This document shows, in pieces, positions 24,602 through 32,257 of a stretch of 38,026 bases of DNA. Location: contig DAIDLJ010000003.1 of NCBI GenBank assembly GCA_027449585.1, forward strand, positions 1 to 38,026. Reading direction: 5' to 3'. Made by a program: the position numbers and the translations under genes. Below the pieces are notes generated by a model. It saw only the letters and a list, made by a program, of their open reading frames with translations. It made no database searches and was not told where the DNA came from. Within the stretch, counting starts at the first letter, position 1. Every line of letters begins with the position of its first letter. Origin of the DNA: Microcaldota archaeon. GTDB lineage: Archaea; Micrarchaeota; Micrarchaeia; Micrarchaeales; CABMGC01.

Positions 24602-24639
24602 GTCGCCTGACCTTAAATCTATTTAATTGGGCATTGGCA

Positions 24640-25677
24640 TTAAGTCCTGCAAAGCGAAGAATTAGAATAGCACACGGCATTGACTGCAGTTTGGGGAACG
24701 GAAAGGTATTGGCAATCGGTAAGAACCACAGAGGAAGATGTTATATTGTAGTACTTAGCCTGCACATACTGGCCGTTTATCATCTCCTGCGAAGAAGCAA
24801 GACATGAGTTGAATGATGTAGAGTTTATGCCTGACTGCAAAGCCAGTTCGCGCAGGAGATAGGCAGGCATGTAGCGATCCTGATACGTGGAATTCACCGC
24901 GTTAACGAATGCCGTGAAGTTGCGTTGACCAGAAGCACAGATTAGATACTTGCCCAGGAGCAACGTGTTGTTAAGCCCGTAGGTGTTTGCCACCTGCAAT
25001 GAATACTGCGAGGTGAGAAGCTTTACGCTGAGGCTGACATTGCCTCCAAATCTTCGCTCGAGATTGCTTGCATTGATAAGCGAGGAGACTGCGCCTGGGG
25101 CATAAGGGTCGATGAACCAGTACACGGGCACTGACCCGTTCTGCAACGGACATGAAGTTGATCCATGAAGCTTGACTACGCCTTCTGAGATTACGTAGTT
25201 CTGCGAGATGGATGCAGGACTTATTGTCTGTGTCATAGGGCTGAACTTTGAGAGGTTTGAATCGTTGATTAGCAGGCCGAATGTATAGCTCTTCCCGTTT
25301 ATCGGACCGATATATGGGATGGAGACGTACCAGTCCCCAAGGTCTTGGAGGTAGGAGACCTTTGCTGCGCTTACATTTGATATGTACGGGAGAAGTGAGA
25401 GCGAGGTGTTGTAGCTTGAGTAGCTTGCCAGGATGTGCTCTGCCTGAAGTAGAACCTGGCCTGAAGTGTGCGTTGTCGAGTACTGGCTGGAAGAGCAGTT
25501 CTGGCATGTGGAATTAAGTACAGTTATCTTGGTATTGAATGACATTGCGATAACAAGCAGCAGCAATATGGCCACAAGGACAATAAGAGCTAGGTGTATG
25601 TTGTCTAGGCCTCCGAGTCTTGAGACTGGCCTTACTAGTATGCTAGGCTCGCTTATCTTCCTGTTAAGCTTTGGCAT
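24640..25677 (-). CDS. Membrane-anchored DsbA-like protein lacking the CXXC active site
   Basis: A 345-aa protein with one N-terminal TM helix (~27-47) and a large, Asn/Ser-rich exterior domain with many possible N-glycosylation sequons. The C-terminal ~180 residues resemble the DsbA-type thioredoxin fold: a first strand VYWFIDPYAPGA, a helical insertion (ICASGQRNFTAF...LLRELALQSGINSTSFNSCLAS) and a closing strand. Where redox enzymes have CXXC this protein has DPYAPGA, so disulfide exchange is unlikely. ATG 25677 is preferred to the upstream TTG. Assignment is by pattern only. Confidence 0.55.
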   Translation of the reverse strand: MPKLNRKISEPSILVRPVSRLGGLDNIHLALIVLVAILLLLVIAMSFNTKITVLNSTCQNCSSSQYSTTHTSGQVLLQAEHILASYSSYNTSLSLLPYISNVSAAKVSYLQDLGDWYVSIPYIGPINGKSYTFGLLINDSNLSKFSPMTQTISPASISQNYVISEGVVKLHGSTSCPLQNGSVPVYWFIDPYAPGAVSSLINASNLERRFGGNVSLSVKLLTSQYSLQVANTYGLNNTLLLGKYLICASGQRNFTAFVNAVNSTYQDRYMPAYLLRELALQSGINSTSFNSCLASSQEMINGQYVQAKYYNITSSSVVLTDCQYLSVPQTAVNAVCYSNSSLCRT

Positions 25678-25739
25678 GAAGAACAACAATTAGACACTAT
25701 TATTCAATATAAATGTTTGGCTTTGCGCTGTTGATTCGC

Positions 25740-26261
25740 CTAGCGAATCTTAAATGAAGCCACCTTTTTCCATTCCTTGCCATCCCATCTTCTTGCGTAG
25801 AGCCTTATCGTGTCTGCGTTAAAACCATCGCCGAAATAGTTGCCATCAATGCCTGAAAGCAGCTTTAGCCTCCGGCCCTTTGCAAGATTTGCGTACATCA
25901 GGCTCATGTGCGGTGTGAATTTTGTGCTTCTTGCCTCGAATTCCTTCTCCGCGAGCCTGCGCGCGCGGAAGAGCTCTGGACTGGCCCTCACTTTTATGAA
26001 TAGAGGCATAGTATACCTGCCTGAGTGCGAGGTGCCGCCAAAGATTATTGGCATTCTGCATAGCTTCGATGAGAGCCTTCTGGTCTTCTTTATTATGTCC
26101 TGCCGCTCCCCAGATATGTAGCCAAGCAGCGTGACGTGCGGATCGAATGATACCGTGCCGTTTGACTTGGAAATATCAAGTATTGTCTTTGCGACATTTC
26201 TTGCGGCGCGGCCATTGGGCATTACCCATATAGAATATTCATATTTGCCTCTTCTCGACAT
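25740..26261 (-). CDS. 2H phosphoesterase (cyclic phosphodiesterase-like)
   Basis: A 173-aa protein with the two His-x-Thr/Ser motifs of the 2H superfamily: HVTLLG (His42, Thr44) after FDP, and HMSLMY (His118, Ser120) after FTP. The layout is closest to cyclic phosphodiesterases that open ADP-ribose 1'',2''-cyclic phosphate or RNA 2',3'-cyclic phosphate ends. Such products arise in tRNA splicing or RNA repair; the substrate here is unproved. It lies 7 nt downstream of the cupin gene, so the two are probably cotranscribed. Confidence 0.8.
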   Translation of the reverse strand: MSRRGKYEYSIWVMPNGRAARNVAKTILDISKSNGTVSFDPHVTLLGYISGERQDIIKKTRRLSSKLCRMPIIFGGTSHSGRYTMPLFIKVRASPELFRARRLAEKEFEARSTKFTPHMSLMYANLAKGRRLKLLSGIDGNYFGDGFNADTIRLYARRWDGKEWKKVASFKIR

Positions 26262-26268
26262 AACATGA

Positions 26269-27138
26269 TCACTTTTGCTGCAATTGCGCAGTAAGTAAAG
26301 GCACGGACAGTATTATCTCGGCTATGCCTTTTCCATTAAGTATGGTGAATTTGTCTGCTATAGACTCTGAGCTTGCCTTCATAACAAATGTAGGCTCTGT
26401 TCCGTGCATCTCGGCATAGTGGAATACGCCGCTAGGTATCACAACAGTGTCACCCTTGCCCATTTTAATTGAATCCATTCCTCCTTTAATGGCATAGTGA
26501 AGAGTCATGCCGCTAAATGTTGTGTATGACTCAACAAGAACGCTGTGGATGTGGAAGTCCTGCGGCGATATCGAATTGCCCACGGAGAACTCCTGGTTAT
26601 CCGGGCCCAGTATAAGGTACTTTGGCTCCTGCCTGTCCAGTCTCTCGCCGCCAGTGGCGTTTATCTCACCGTTTATGTTCCTTGGGACTACAAGCTTATT
26701 GTAGCCGCGTTTTGGAAGTTGGTAGTCTATATTGTAGGCCGTAAAGCTTACTGGAGCAGATATGGAGCATTCCTGGGCAGATTCCTGTGCTATTCTGCCA
26801 AAGTACACTGTCCCTTTGAAATCTACAGAATAGGATGTCTGCCCTGGTATTGCAACTGCATTTATCCCCTCCATTCTCACCTTTTTCGCCTTTTCATTCG
26901 AATAACTTATGCTAAAAGGACTCTCTGAGAATATGAAGTGCATGCCCTTTTCAGATCTGTTGACGTTTACACTCTTTGGATCTGCGGAGTTCATTATGAG
27001 CAGTCTCATTTTTCCATTGGAGTATGATATCATTGATACGGAATCTGAATCAGGGCTTCTGATAAGTGTAGGACGTTTTGACTGCATAAGGGCCGAGCGT
27101 ATCTCCCCATTCGATAACTCGTTGAACTTAATGACCAT
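26269..27138 (-). CDS. Protein with C-terminal cupin-like domain
   Basis: A 289-aa protein. The C-terminal ~110 residues contain cupin-like strands: DFHIHSVLVESYTTFSGMTLHY, KMGKGDTVVIPSGVFHYAEM. A sugar or metal ligand is possible but not identified. The N-terminal two-thirds are beta-rich and unrecognised, perhaps a second divergent cupin. The track start is ATG 27168, but a TATA-like TTTTTATATGA overlaps that codon, so ATG 27138 (MVIKFNELSNGE) is the better leaderless start. Confidence 0.65.
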   Translation of the reverse strand: MVIKFNELSNGEIRSALMQSKRPTLIRSPDSDSVSMISYSNGKMRLLIMNSADPKSVNVNRSEKGMHFIFSESPFSISYSNEKAKKVRMEGINAVAIPGQTSYSVDFKGTVYFGRIAQESAQECSISAPVSFTAYNIDYQLPKRGYNKLVVPRNINGEINATGGERLDRQEPKYLILGPDNQEFSVGNSISPQDFHIHSVLVESYTTFSGMTLHYAIKGGMDSIKMGKGDTVVIPSGVFHYAEMHGTEPTFVMKASSESIADKFTILNGKGIAEIILSVPLLTAQLQQK

Positions 27139-27213
27139 TGCATTCACATTCTCTGGACATTTTATCATATAAAAACTTTATCAGTACTTGCGCCTTTTGT
27201 CTGAAGGTACAAA

Positions 27214-27288
27214 CGGGTCTGACGGGATTTGAACCCGCGACCTTAACCTTAGGACGGTTCCGCTCTATCCAAGCTGAGCTACAGACCC
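27214..27288 (-). tRNA. tRNA-Arg (anticodon CCU)
   Basis: The reverse strand gives a 75-nt cloverleaf. GGGTCTG pairs with CAGACCC, with discriminator G. The D-arm is GCTC...GAGC and the loop contains TTGGATA. The anticodon loop GTCCTAA lies between AACC and GGTT, giving CCU for codon AGG. The T-arm is CGGGTTCAAATCCCG. CCA is not encoded. AGG is a visibly common arginine codon in this window. Confidence 0.9.
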
Positions 27289-27341
27289 ACATTTGCATTA
27301 GAGATATGAACCGGATATGAATATAAAGTCTTTTGGTGGCT

Positions 27342-27893
27342 TTACGAACGCATTTCGGGCAGGACCTTCTTCATTGCGCTGATAGGAGGGTAGATGTAAA
27401 TCTCGTAGGTTCCCTCTGAGCCAATGCTGAGAAGCTCGTTCTTAACGGCTTCTGGGATGTCAGAAAACTCGATCTTCTCGAATCCGCGCTGGGTGAGTTC
27501 GTTGTGACCCTGGCTTACCCCGTTCTTGAGGGAGACTATTGTCGCCTTTGGGTCCGACGTGTTTATCGCATCTATTATCGCATCCTTGAGCTTTGAATTC
27601 AGGCCGTTTCCGCGGTATTCCGGAAGGACTACGGCTGCTCGGAGCTCAACCCATCCTGATTCTGGCCATTTTGAAGCTGCCTGATGGCCTATTATGTCCC
27701 CTTTTTCATTCTTGGCCACAAAACACATGCCGTGGTTTATCCATGACTTGACATCATCTTCGGTGACATGCAGGACTGCGCCGGAGCGCTTGAACTCGTC
27801 ATTTATAAGGTTCGTTACCTTCTTTGCCTCTGACATTTCTGCAGCAACTACGCTGAACTTAAAGGCGTTTTGATGCTTTAGCTGTATCCCCAT
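27342..27893 (-). CDS. GNAT-family N-acetyltransferase
   Basis: A 183-aa acyl-CoA-dependent acetyltransferase. MCFVAKNEKGDIIGHQAA is the beta2-beta3 hairpin, VELRAAVVLPEYRGNGLNSKLKDAII covers beta4 and the acetyl-CoA pyrophosphate loop (Q/RxxGxG/A-type, here YRGNGL), and a closing region follows. The acceptor substrate cannot be predicted. Its TATA-like element (minus-strand GTTTATATA, ~27923-27931) is flanked by TAGTGCA boxes, suggesting regulation. Confidence 0.82.
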   Translation of the reverse strand: MGIQLKHQNAFKFSVVAAEMSEAKKVTNLINDEFKRSGAVLHVTEDDVKSWINHGMCFVAKNEKGDIIGHQAASKWPESGWVELRAAVVLPEYRGNGLNSKLKDAIIDAINTSDPKATIVSLKNGVSQGHNELTQRGFEKIEFSDIPEAVKNELLSIGSEGTYEIYIYPPISAMKKVLPEMRS

Positions 27894-27907
27894 TTTAATC
27901 AGATAAA

Positions 27908-27951
27908 TAGTGCATTAAATCCTATATAAACATTGTGCACTATTTAGTGCA
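27908..27951 (-). promoter_or_regulatory. TAGTGCA boxes around the GNAT TATA element (possible operator)
   Basis: A perfect 7-bp inverted repeat TGCACTA-TT-TAGTGCA occupies 27936-27951, directly upstream of the minus-strand TATA (27923-27931). A third copy, TAGTGCA, lies at 27908-27914 on the start-codon side. Sites on both sides of the TATA box resemble an archaeal repressor arrangement. The regulator is not identified; the truncated GNAT-like and ACT/HTH-type genes are neighbours. Confidence 0.55.
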
Positions 27952-28081
27952 AATTTGACTGTAAACGTACCATATGATACAATTTATATTTGAGGAGTGC
28001 AGCAGATAACAAGGGATATGTATACGGTGATTTGTACGCAGAGCTTTTGAAGAGAAAATTTATCGGCTTGTGGGAATCGAC

Positions 28082-28429
28082 TCATTTACCGCAGACTCCT
28101 TGAGAAGGAATATACTCTTCGTATTTTGGCTCATTTCGCCTTAACCTAAGAAGCTCTGCCGTCATCTCGCTAAGGGTCAGCTGATAGCCCGGTTTTATTA
28201 CGCTCAATGAGTTAAAGACCTCACCGTCATGCGTTTCGAAAAGCACATTGTGACCTATTATCTCCCCAGTCTCATTCTTGGCCACAATGGACTTTCCATC
28301 CTTTATCGCATCCTTTATCATAGATATTGAAGCGTTAGAATAGCGCGTGGAGCGGAGAAGAACCATTATGCCCATCATGTCATTTTCTGTGCTTTTTTGT
28401 ATCGTTATGCCCTTTTGCATAGTCTTCAC
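28082..28429 (-). CDS. Truncated GNAT-like protein without acetyl-CoA loop
   Basis: A 115-aa protein whose first ~75 residues parallel the neighbouring GNAT protein (SIVAKNETGEIIGHNVLFE against FVAKNEKGDIIGHQAA). Where the acetyl-CoA loop should be it reads LSVIKPGYQLTLSEMTAELL, with no GxG/A. It then ends early with a charged tail (NEPKYEEYIPSQGVCGK). It may be a decayed GNAT or a small sensor derived from one. A minus-strand TATA-like CTTATATATC lies ~25-30 nt upstream, so transcription remains plausible. Confidence 0.55.
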   Translation of the reverse strand: MKTMQKGITIQKSTENDMMGIMVLLRSTRYSNASISMIKDAIKDGKSIVAKNETGEIIGHNVLFETHDGEVFNSLSVIKPGYQLTLSEMTAELLRLRRNEPKYEEYIPSQGVCGK

Positions 28430-28519
28430 TGAAATGATAAGAATTATTATGATATATAAGCTTTTTGTGAGATTTTAGATTAGAATATCATATTTTATGG
28501 TATTGTATCAGGTGAAACA

Positions 28520-29113
28520 ATGACTGTATCGGACATAGTTAGGATGTACCTGAAAAACAAGCCCTACACATTGGAGGCGCTTGAAAATAGCATAGTGAAT
28601 TACAGTGCGCTTGCCAGGATAGTGCAGCGAGAGTTGCGCATAAAGAATTACCATGCGATTAAGGCGGCGCTGCGAAGGTATGCCCAGGAACTTAAGGAGA
28701 ACAGCATAAGCATAGAGAAGCATGCTACTTCCATAATAAAATCTAGCAAGATTACCATAGAGAGCGGTATAGCTGTGGTGATATCAACGTCTGATCTCGA
28801 CGTTGAGAAGAGCGGTAAGATAAAACTCAATGATTACTACATCTATCTCGTGCCCGATCCTTCTGAACTTAAGTACATAAAGAAGGGAAGGGGCACTATA
28901 AAGGTCCAGGAGAATGCATCTGCGATAACGATCCATTCAGAGGAGAGGCTTGAGGCGCTTCCGGGCTTTGTGGCATTCGTCGCTTCTTTGCTTGCTGAAC
29001 AGAACATAAACATAATAGAGTTCATATCATGCTACACCGAGACGCTGCTTGTTGTGAGCAACAGCGATGCACTAAAGAGCCATGGTCTTCTTATGGGCAT
29101 AACTGAGAAATAG
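28520..29113 (+). CDS. ACT-domain protein with N-terminal helical/HTH-like region
   Basis: A 197-aa protein. Residues ~1-60 are helical and HTH-like (IVNYSALARIVQREL...IKAALRRYAQEL). The C-terminal ~70 residues form an ACT-like unit (ITIHSEERLEALPGFVAFVASLLAEQNINIIEFISCYTETLLVV), a fold that usually senses amino acids. A regulatory role is inferred. AGGTGA at 28510-28515, 4 nt before the ATG, is a clear Shine-Dalgarno sequence, one of the few in this window. It converges on moxR with a 1-nt gap. Confidence 0.72.
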   Translation: MTVSDIVRMYLKNKPYTLEALENSIVNYSALARIVQRELRIKNYHAIKAALRRYAQELKENSISIEKHATSIIKSSKITIESGIAVVISTSDLDVEKSGKIKLNDYYIYLVPDPSELKYIKKGRGTIKVQENASAITIHSEERLEALPGFVAFVASLLAEQNINIIEFISCYTETLLVVSNSDALKSHGLLMGITEK

Positions 29114-29114
29114 C

Positions 29115-30026
29115 TCACTTGTTGCTTGCCAGTATCCCGTCTATTATTCCATTCACGCCTATTCCTCCAGTGGACCTCACCACTATCCTGTGGCTCAGCA
29201 CCGGCTTTGCGAGGAAGCGTATGTCCTCCTTTGTTACCTCGGACCTTCCCTCTATGAGCGCCTTTGCCTTTGCGCACTGCAGAAATGAGATGTCGGCCCT
29301 TGGACTTGCTCCCATGACTATGTGTATGTCCTTTCTGGTCGCATCGACGAGTTTTGTGAGGTACTGGCTCGCTTCTTCAGGAAGCACTATCGACTTGGCC
29401 TTCTGCTGAAGCTCCAATATGTCTGCAATTGTAAGTATCTTCTTGGTCTCGATATGCTCCTCGGACTCCTTTATCCTGAGCATCTTCTCTTCCTCCTCCA
29501 TGGAGGGATAGGTAACCTCGATCCTCATGACAAACCTGTCAGCAAGGACCTTTGGAAGGGCCTCTGTGCCCTCGATCCTGAGTGGATTTTGCGTAGCTAT
29601 CGCCATGAAGGGCTTTGGCAGCGGAATGGACTGCCCTCCGAGCGTCACCTGTCTCTCCTCAAGAGCCTCGAGGAAGGCGCTCATGGTCCTTGGCGGCGCC
29701 CTGTTGAGTTCGTCCATTAAGAGTATGTTGGTGAAAATTGGCCCCTTGTTTAATTTTATGTCCCTGTTCTCGTCATAGTAGGCCTGCCCCACTATATCCT
29801 CTGGAACAAGATCGGGCATGCACTGTATCCTCTTGAAGTTTGCCTGCATCGTGTCTGCGAGTGCCTTGCTCATCGTAGTCTTTGCAACTCCTGGAACCCC
29901 TTCGAGGAGCACGTGGCCGTTGGCGACAAGACCTATGAACAAAAGCTCTATCACTTCGGTCTTTCCGGAGATATGCTTCTTGAGCTCCTCCTCGACCTTC
30001 TGATAGGCTTCTTTTGGATCTGCCAA
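29115..30026 (-). CDS. moxR: MoxR-family AAA+ ATPase (second copy)
   Basis: A 303-aa compact MoxR ATPase. Walker A is GVPGVAKTT (43-51), Walker B ILLMDELNRAPP near 105, sensor 1 ATQNP, and arginine-bearing DRFVMRIEV; the C-terminal lid holds HIVMGASPRADISFLQ. These chaperone-like ATPases usually pair with a VWA partner, but none is adjacent; the neighbours are two ankyrin-repeat genes upstream on the same strand. A 48-nt gap with its own TATA-like TTTAAAG and a 12-bp palindrome suggests separate control. Confidence 0.92.
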   Translation of the reverse strand: MADPKEAYQKVEEELKKHISGKTEVIELLFIGLVANGHVLLEGVPGVAKTTMSKALADTMQANFKRIQCMPDLVPEDIVGQAYYDENRDIKLNKGPIFTNILLMDELNRAPPRTMSAFLEALEERQVTLGGQSIPLPKPFMAIATQNPLRIEGTEALPKVLADRFVMRIEVTYPSMEEEEKMLRIKESEEHIETKKILTIADILELQQKAKSIVLPEEASQYLTKLVDATRKDIHIVMGASPRADISFLQCAKAKALIEGRSEVTKEDIRFLAKPVLSHRIVVRSTGGIGVNGIIDGILASNK

Positions 30027-30063
30027 TCAATCAACAATTAGATTTGTTTCTCAGTCTTTAAAT

Positions 30064-30075
30064 AACTGCGCAGTT
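30064..30075. promoter_or_regulatory. 12-bp palindrome upstream of the moxR TATA box
   Basis: AACTGCGCAGTT is a perfect 12-bp palindrome lying directly upstream of the minus-strand TATA-like ATTTAAAG and overlapping the end of the ankyrin-2 stop codon. Its position over the BRE makes it a candidate operator for moxR. Chance is possible for a site this short. Confidence 0.4.
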
Positions 30076-31090
30076 AGTTTGCAATCTTCTTGTGCACTGC
30101 GACTGGCTTTGGCTGGGCGCCTCGCTCCAGGGCAGAGAATTGATACTGCTTGAAGAGCGGCGTGAGGACATCTTTGGACTCTGAGAGCAGAACATAGTGA
30201 TAGGCGCTTAAGCCACTTTTATCGACAAGATTCTGGTTTGCACCGGCCTCCAGCAGGGTCTTGCACATCTCAACGTCCCCGCTTATTGCAGCCAGTATCA
30301 AGGCAGTGTTTCCGAGCAGGTCCTGAGCGTTTACGTTAGCCTCCTTTTTCTTGAGTATCTCCTTCATTATGTAAAGGTTCTCGTTTGATGCGGCAAGTAT
30401 TAGGGCGGTTTCCTTATGCTTGTTCTCTGCGTTTGGATCGGCATTCTTTAGTAGGAGCAACGTGGAGGTCCTGAAATCGTCTGCACGGACCGCAAGAAGC
30501 AGTGGCGTTTCTCCCTCAGCATCATACGCATTGACATTTGCTCCGGCTATTACGAGGAGCTCTGCGGTGTCAAAATAGCCTTTGTGAAGCGCAGTAAGAA
30601 GCGGGGTGTTGCCTTTGACGTTTGTGGTGTTTACGTGCGCGCCGCTCTTTATAAGAAGGTCGATCATGTCGTTGTCCCCTGTGAAGGTGGCATAGGTTAG
30701 AGGGGTGTTTCCTGCCCGGTCCTGGAAATTTACATCTGCGCCTGCATCTATGAGCATTTTTGCGACCTCTTGATTTCCACCGTTGGCCACGCGATGAAGA
30801 GGCGGACTCTCGCCTAGAAGATACGCATTTGGATCGGACCTCCTTGAAAGCAGGAGCCGGACTATCTCTGGATTCATGTTCTTTACAGTTACTGCAAATA
30901 CAAGCGGATGAAAGAACCTGTTCATAGGTCCTTTGGGGGTGTTGACAATTCCCCATAGCATCGGCTCTTCAACGTTTGCACCAAGATCAAGAGCCATCTC
31001 TGCAAGCCCTCTGTTTCCTTCCAGCAGCGCGTCGCGTAGCAGCGCGTTGCCCATTACCTTTAGGGTCTCTGGATTTGCTTCTGAGGACAT
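30074..31090 (-). CDS. Ankyrin-repeat protein 2
   Basis: A 338-aa protein made almost entirely of about eight ankyrin repeats from ~55 to 320, with typical units such as GNTPLTYATFTGD, VAKMLIDAGADVNFQD and GETPLLLAVRAD. A ~50-residue N-terminal helical cap is shared with the neighbouring ankyrin protein. No signal peptide, TM helix or enzymatic domain is present, so it is likely an intracellular binding scaffold. It starts 10 nt after its paralog and is probably cotranscribed with it. Confidence 0.88.
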   Translation of the reverse strand: MSSEANPETLKVMGNALLRDALLEGNRGLAEMALDLGANVEEPMLWGIVNTPKGPMNRFFHPLVFAVTVKNMNPEIVRLLLSRRSDPNAYLLGESPPLHRVANGGNQEVAKMLIDAGADVNFQDRAGNTPLTYATFTGDNDMIDLLIKSGAHVNTTNVKGNTPLLTALHKGYFDTAELLVIAGANVNAYDAEGETPLLLAVRADDFRTSTLLLLKNADPNAENKHKETALILAASNENLYIMKEILKKKEANVNAQDLLGNTALILAAISGDVEMCKTLLEAGANQNLVDKSGLSAYHYVLLSESKDVLTPLFKQYQFSALERGAQPKPVAVHKKIAN

Positions 31091-31100
31091 TAATACACCA

Positions 31101-32096
31101 TCATATTCCGGTTACTTTCTTCTTTTTATCTGGAGCTATCTCTACCTTTCCAGGCTCGCTAGCCCTAAGAAGGCTTATCAGGTGCCTGTTGCCGCCGGCG
31201 TTTGCCAGGGATATCAGGGATTCCCATTCCTTGCCTGCATCCTTGAGCTCTGGATGCTTCTCCATCATGTAATCGAACACTTCGCAGTTGTTTGTCTTGA
31301 CTGCATACATTGCAGCATTCATACCAAAACTGTCCGTCGCATGCATGTCCGCACCGCAGTCTATTAGCGCCTTTGCTGCTGCGTTGCTTCCCTTCTGCAC
31401 TGCATAGATGAGCGGAGTTTCCATGTTGGCTCCTCTCACATCGAGACTTGCGCCATGCCTTATCAGCATCTTTGCAATCACGTCGTTGTCAAGCTGCGCT
31501 GCGTAGTGGAGCGCAGTATATCCTTCCGAATCCCTTACGTTGGCATCGACATTGTAATCCAGAAGTATTGCAAGCATTCCATCGCGGCCCTTCTTTGTAG
31601 CCTCTATTACCGGGAAGATGTTTGCCCATCCCCCCGCGTTTGGATTTGCACCGGCTTCAAGCAGTATACTCATATTCATCGATCTGTTGCTCTCTATTGT
31701 ATTCACAAGTGGCGTAGAGCCTTGGGCGTCGGGCTGGTCGAGGCTGACTCCGGGTTCGTTTGTTATGAGTTGCAGTGACCTTGGAGAGCCTTTGTATGCG
31801 GCATAGTGCACCGGGCCTGCTTCCTGAAGCGCCTGATCGAAAGTGGGATCTGCGCCGTTATCGAGCATGGCCTTTATTATCCTATGATCGATGTCAGGTA
31901 TGGTTAGGGCAATTAGTAGCGCTGGAAGGGAACGAGAAGTCTCGACTTCTCCGTTCTTTATCTTTACTGGAAAGGAGACGTTGAGCGCCGCTCCGAGCTC
32001 TATTGCAAGCTCGACCTCCTTATAACTCTTTGACTTTGTTATTGCATCAAGGAGCATATTGTTTACTAGCTCTACGAATTTTCCATCATCTTCCAT
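31101..32096 (-). CDS. Ankyrin-repeat protein 1
   Basis: A 331-aa protein with about seven ankyrin repeats (~60-315), for example GYTALHYAAQLDNDVIAKMLIRHGASLD and METPLIYAVQKGS. The N-terminal cap (LLDAITKSKSYKEVELAIELGAAL) parallels RDALLEGNRGLAEMALDLGANV of the next gene, so the pair arose by tandem duplication. It is first in the operon, whose promoter carries the 24-nt element also seen before the MoxR-VWA operon. Partner proteins are unknown. Confidence 0.88.
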   Translation of the reverse strand: MEDDGKFVELVNNMLLDAITKSKSYKEVELAIELGAALNVSFPVKIKNGEVETSRSLPALLIALTIPDIDHRIIKAMLDNGADPTFDQALQEAGPVHYAAYKGSPRSLQLITNEPGVSLDQPDAQGSTPLVNTIESNRSMNMSILLEAGANPNAGGWANIFPVIEATKKGRDGMLAILLDYNVDANVRDSEGYTALHYAAQLDNDVIAKMLIRHGASLDVRGANMETPLIYAVQKGSNAAAKALIDCGADMHATDSFGMNAAMYAVKTNNCEVFDYMMEKHPELKDAGKEWESLISLANAGGNRHLISLLRASEPGKVEIAPDKKKKVTGI

Positions 32097-32125
32097 TCAT
32101 ACCCAACTTAAAGGACATTTTTCCA

Positions 32126-32149
32126 TATTTAAACGTTTACTGCAAATTT
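32126..32149 (-). promoter_or_regulatory. Copy 2 of a 24-nt promoter element (ankyrin operon)
   Basis: On the minus strand it reads AAATTTGCAGTAAACG followed by TTTAAATA, differing from the copy at 17097-17120 only at the C/T before the G. It ends 30 nt before the ankyrin-1 ATG, exactly as in the MoxR-VWA case. Flanking sequence does not match, so the conservation is limited to the element. Confidence 0.65.
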
Positions 32150-32257
32150 TCGAACCTTGCTCTTGACTTATCAGATTGATGGCGTAGGACCGTTCCATAC
32201 AAAAGGTTTAAATTAAAGCGTTTTGCTAATATACTCAGTTAAATTTGGGGCTTTTTT

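Noticed and set aside
27990-28103. A 37-codon + strand frame from TTG (RSAADNKGYVYGDLYAELL...) with a TATA-like run upstream
   Set aside because: It is short, begins with TTG and overlaps the 3' end of the truncated GNAT-like gene on the other strand. Composition is plausible, so it could be a gene remnant, but nothing recognisable supports it.
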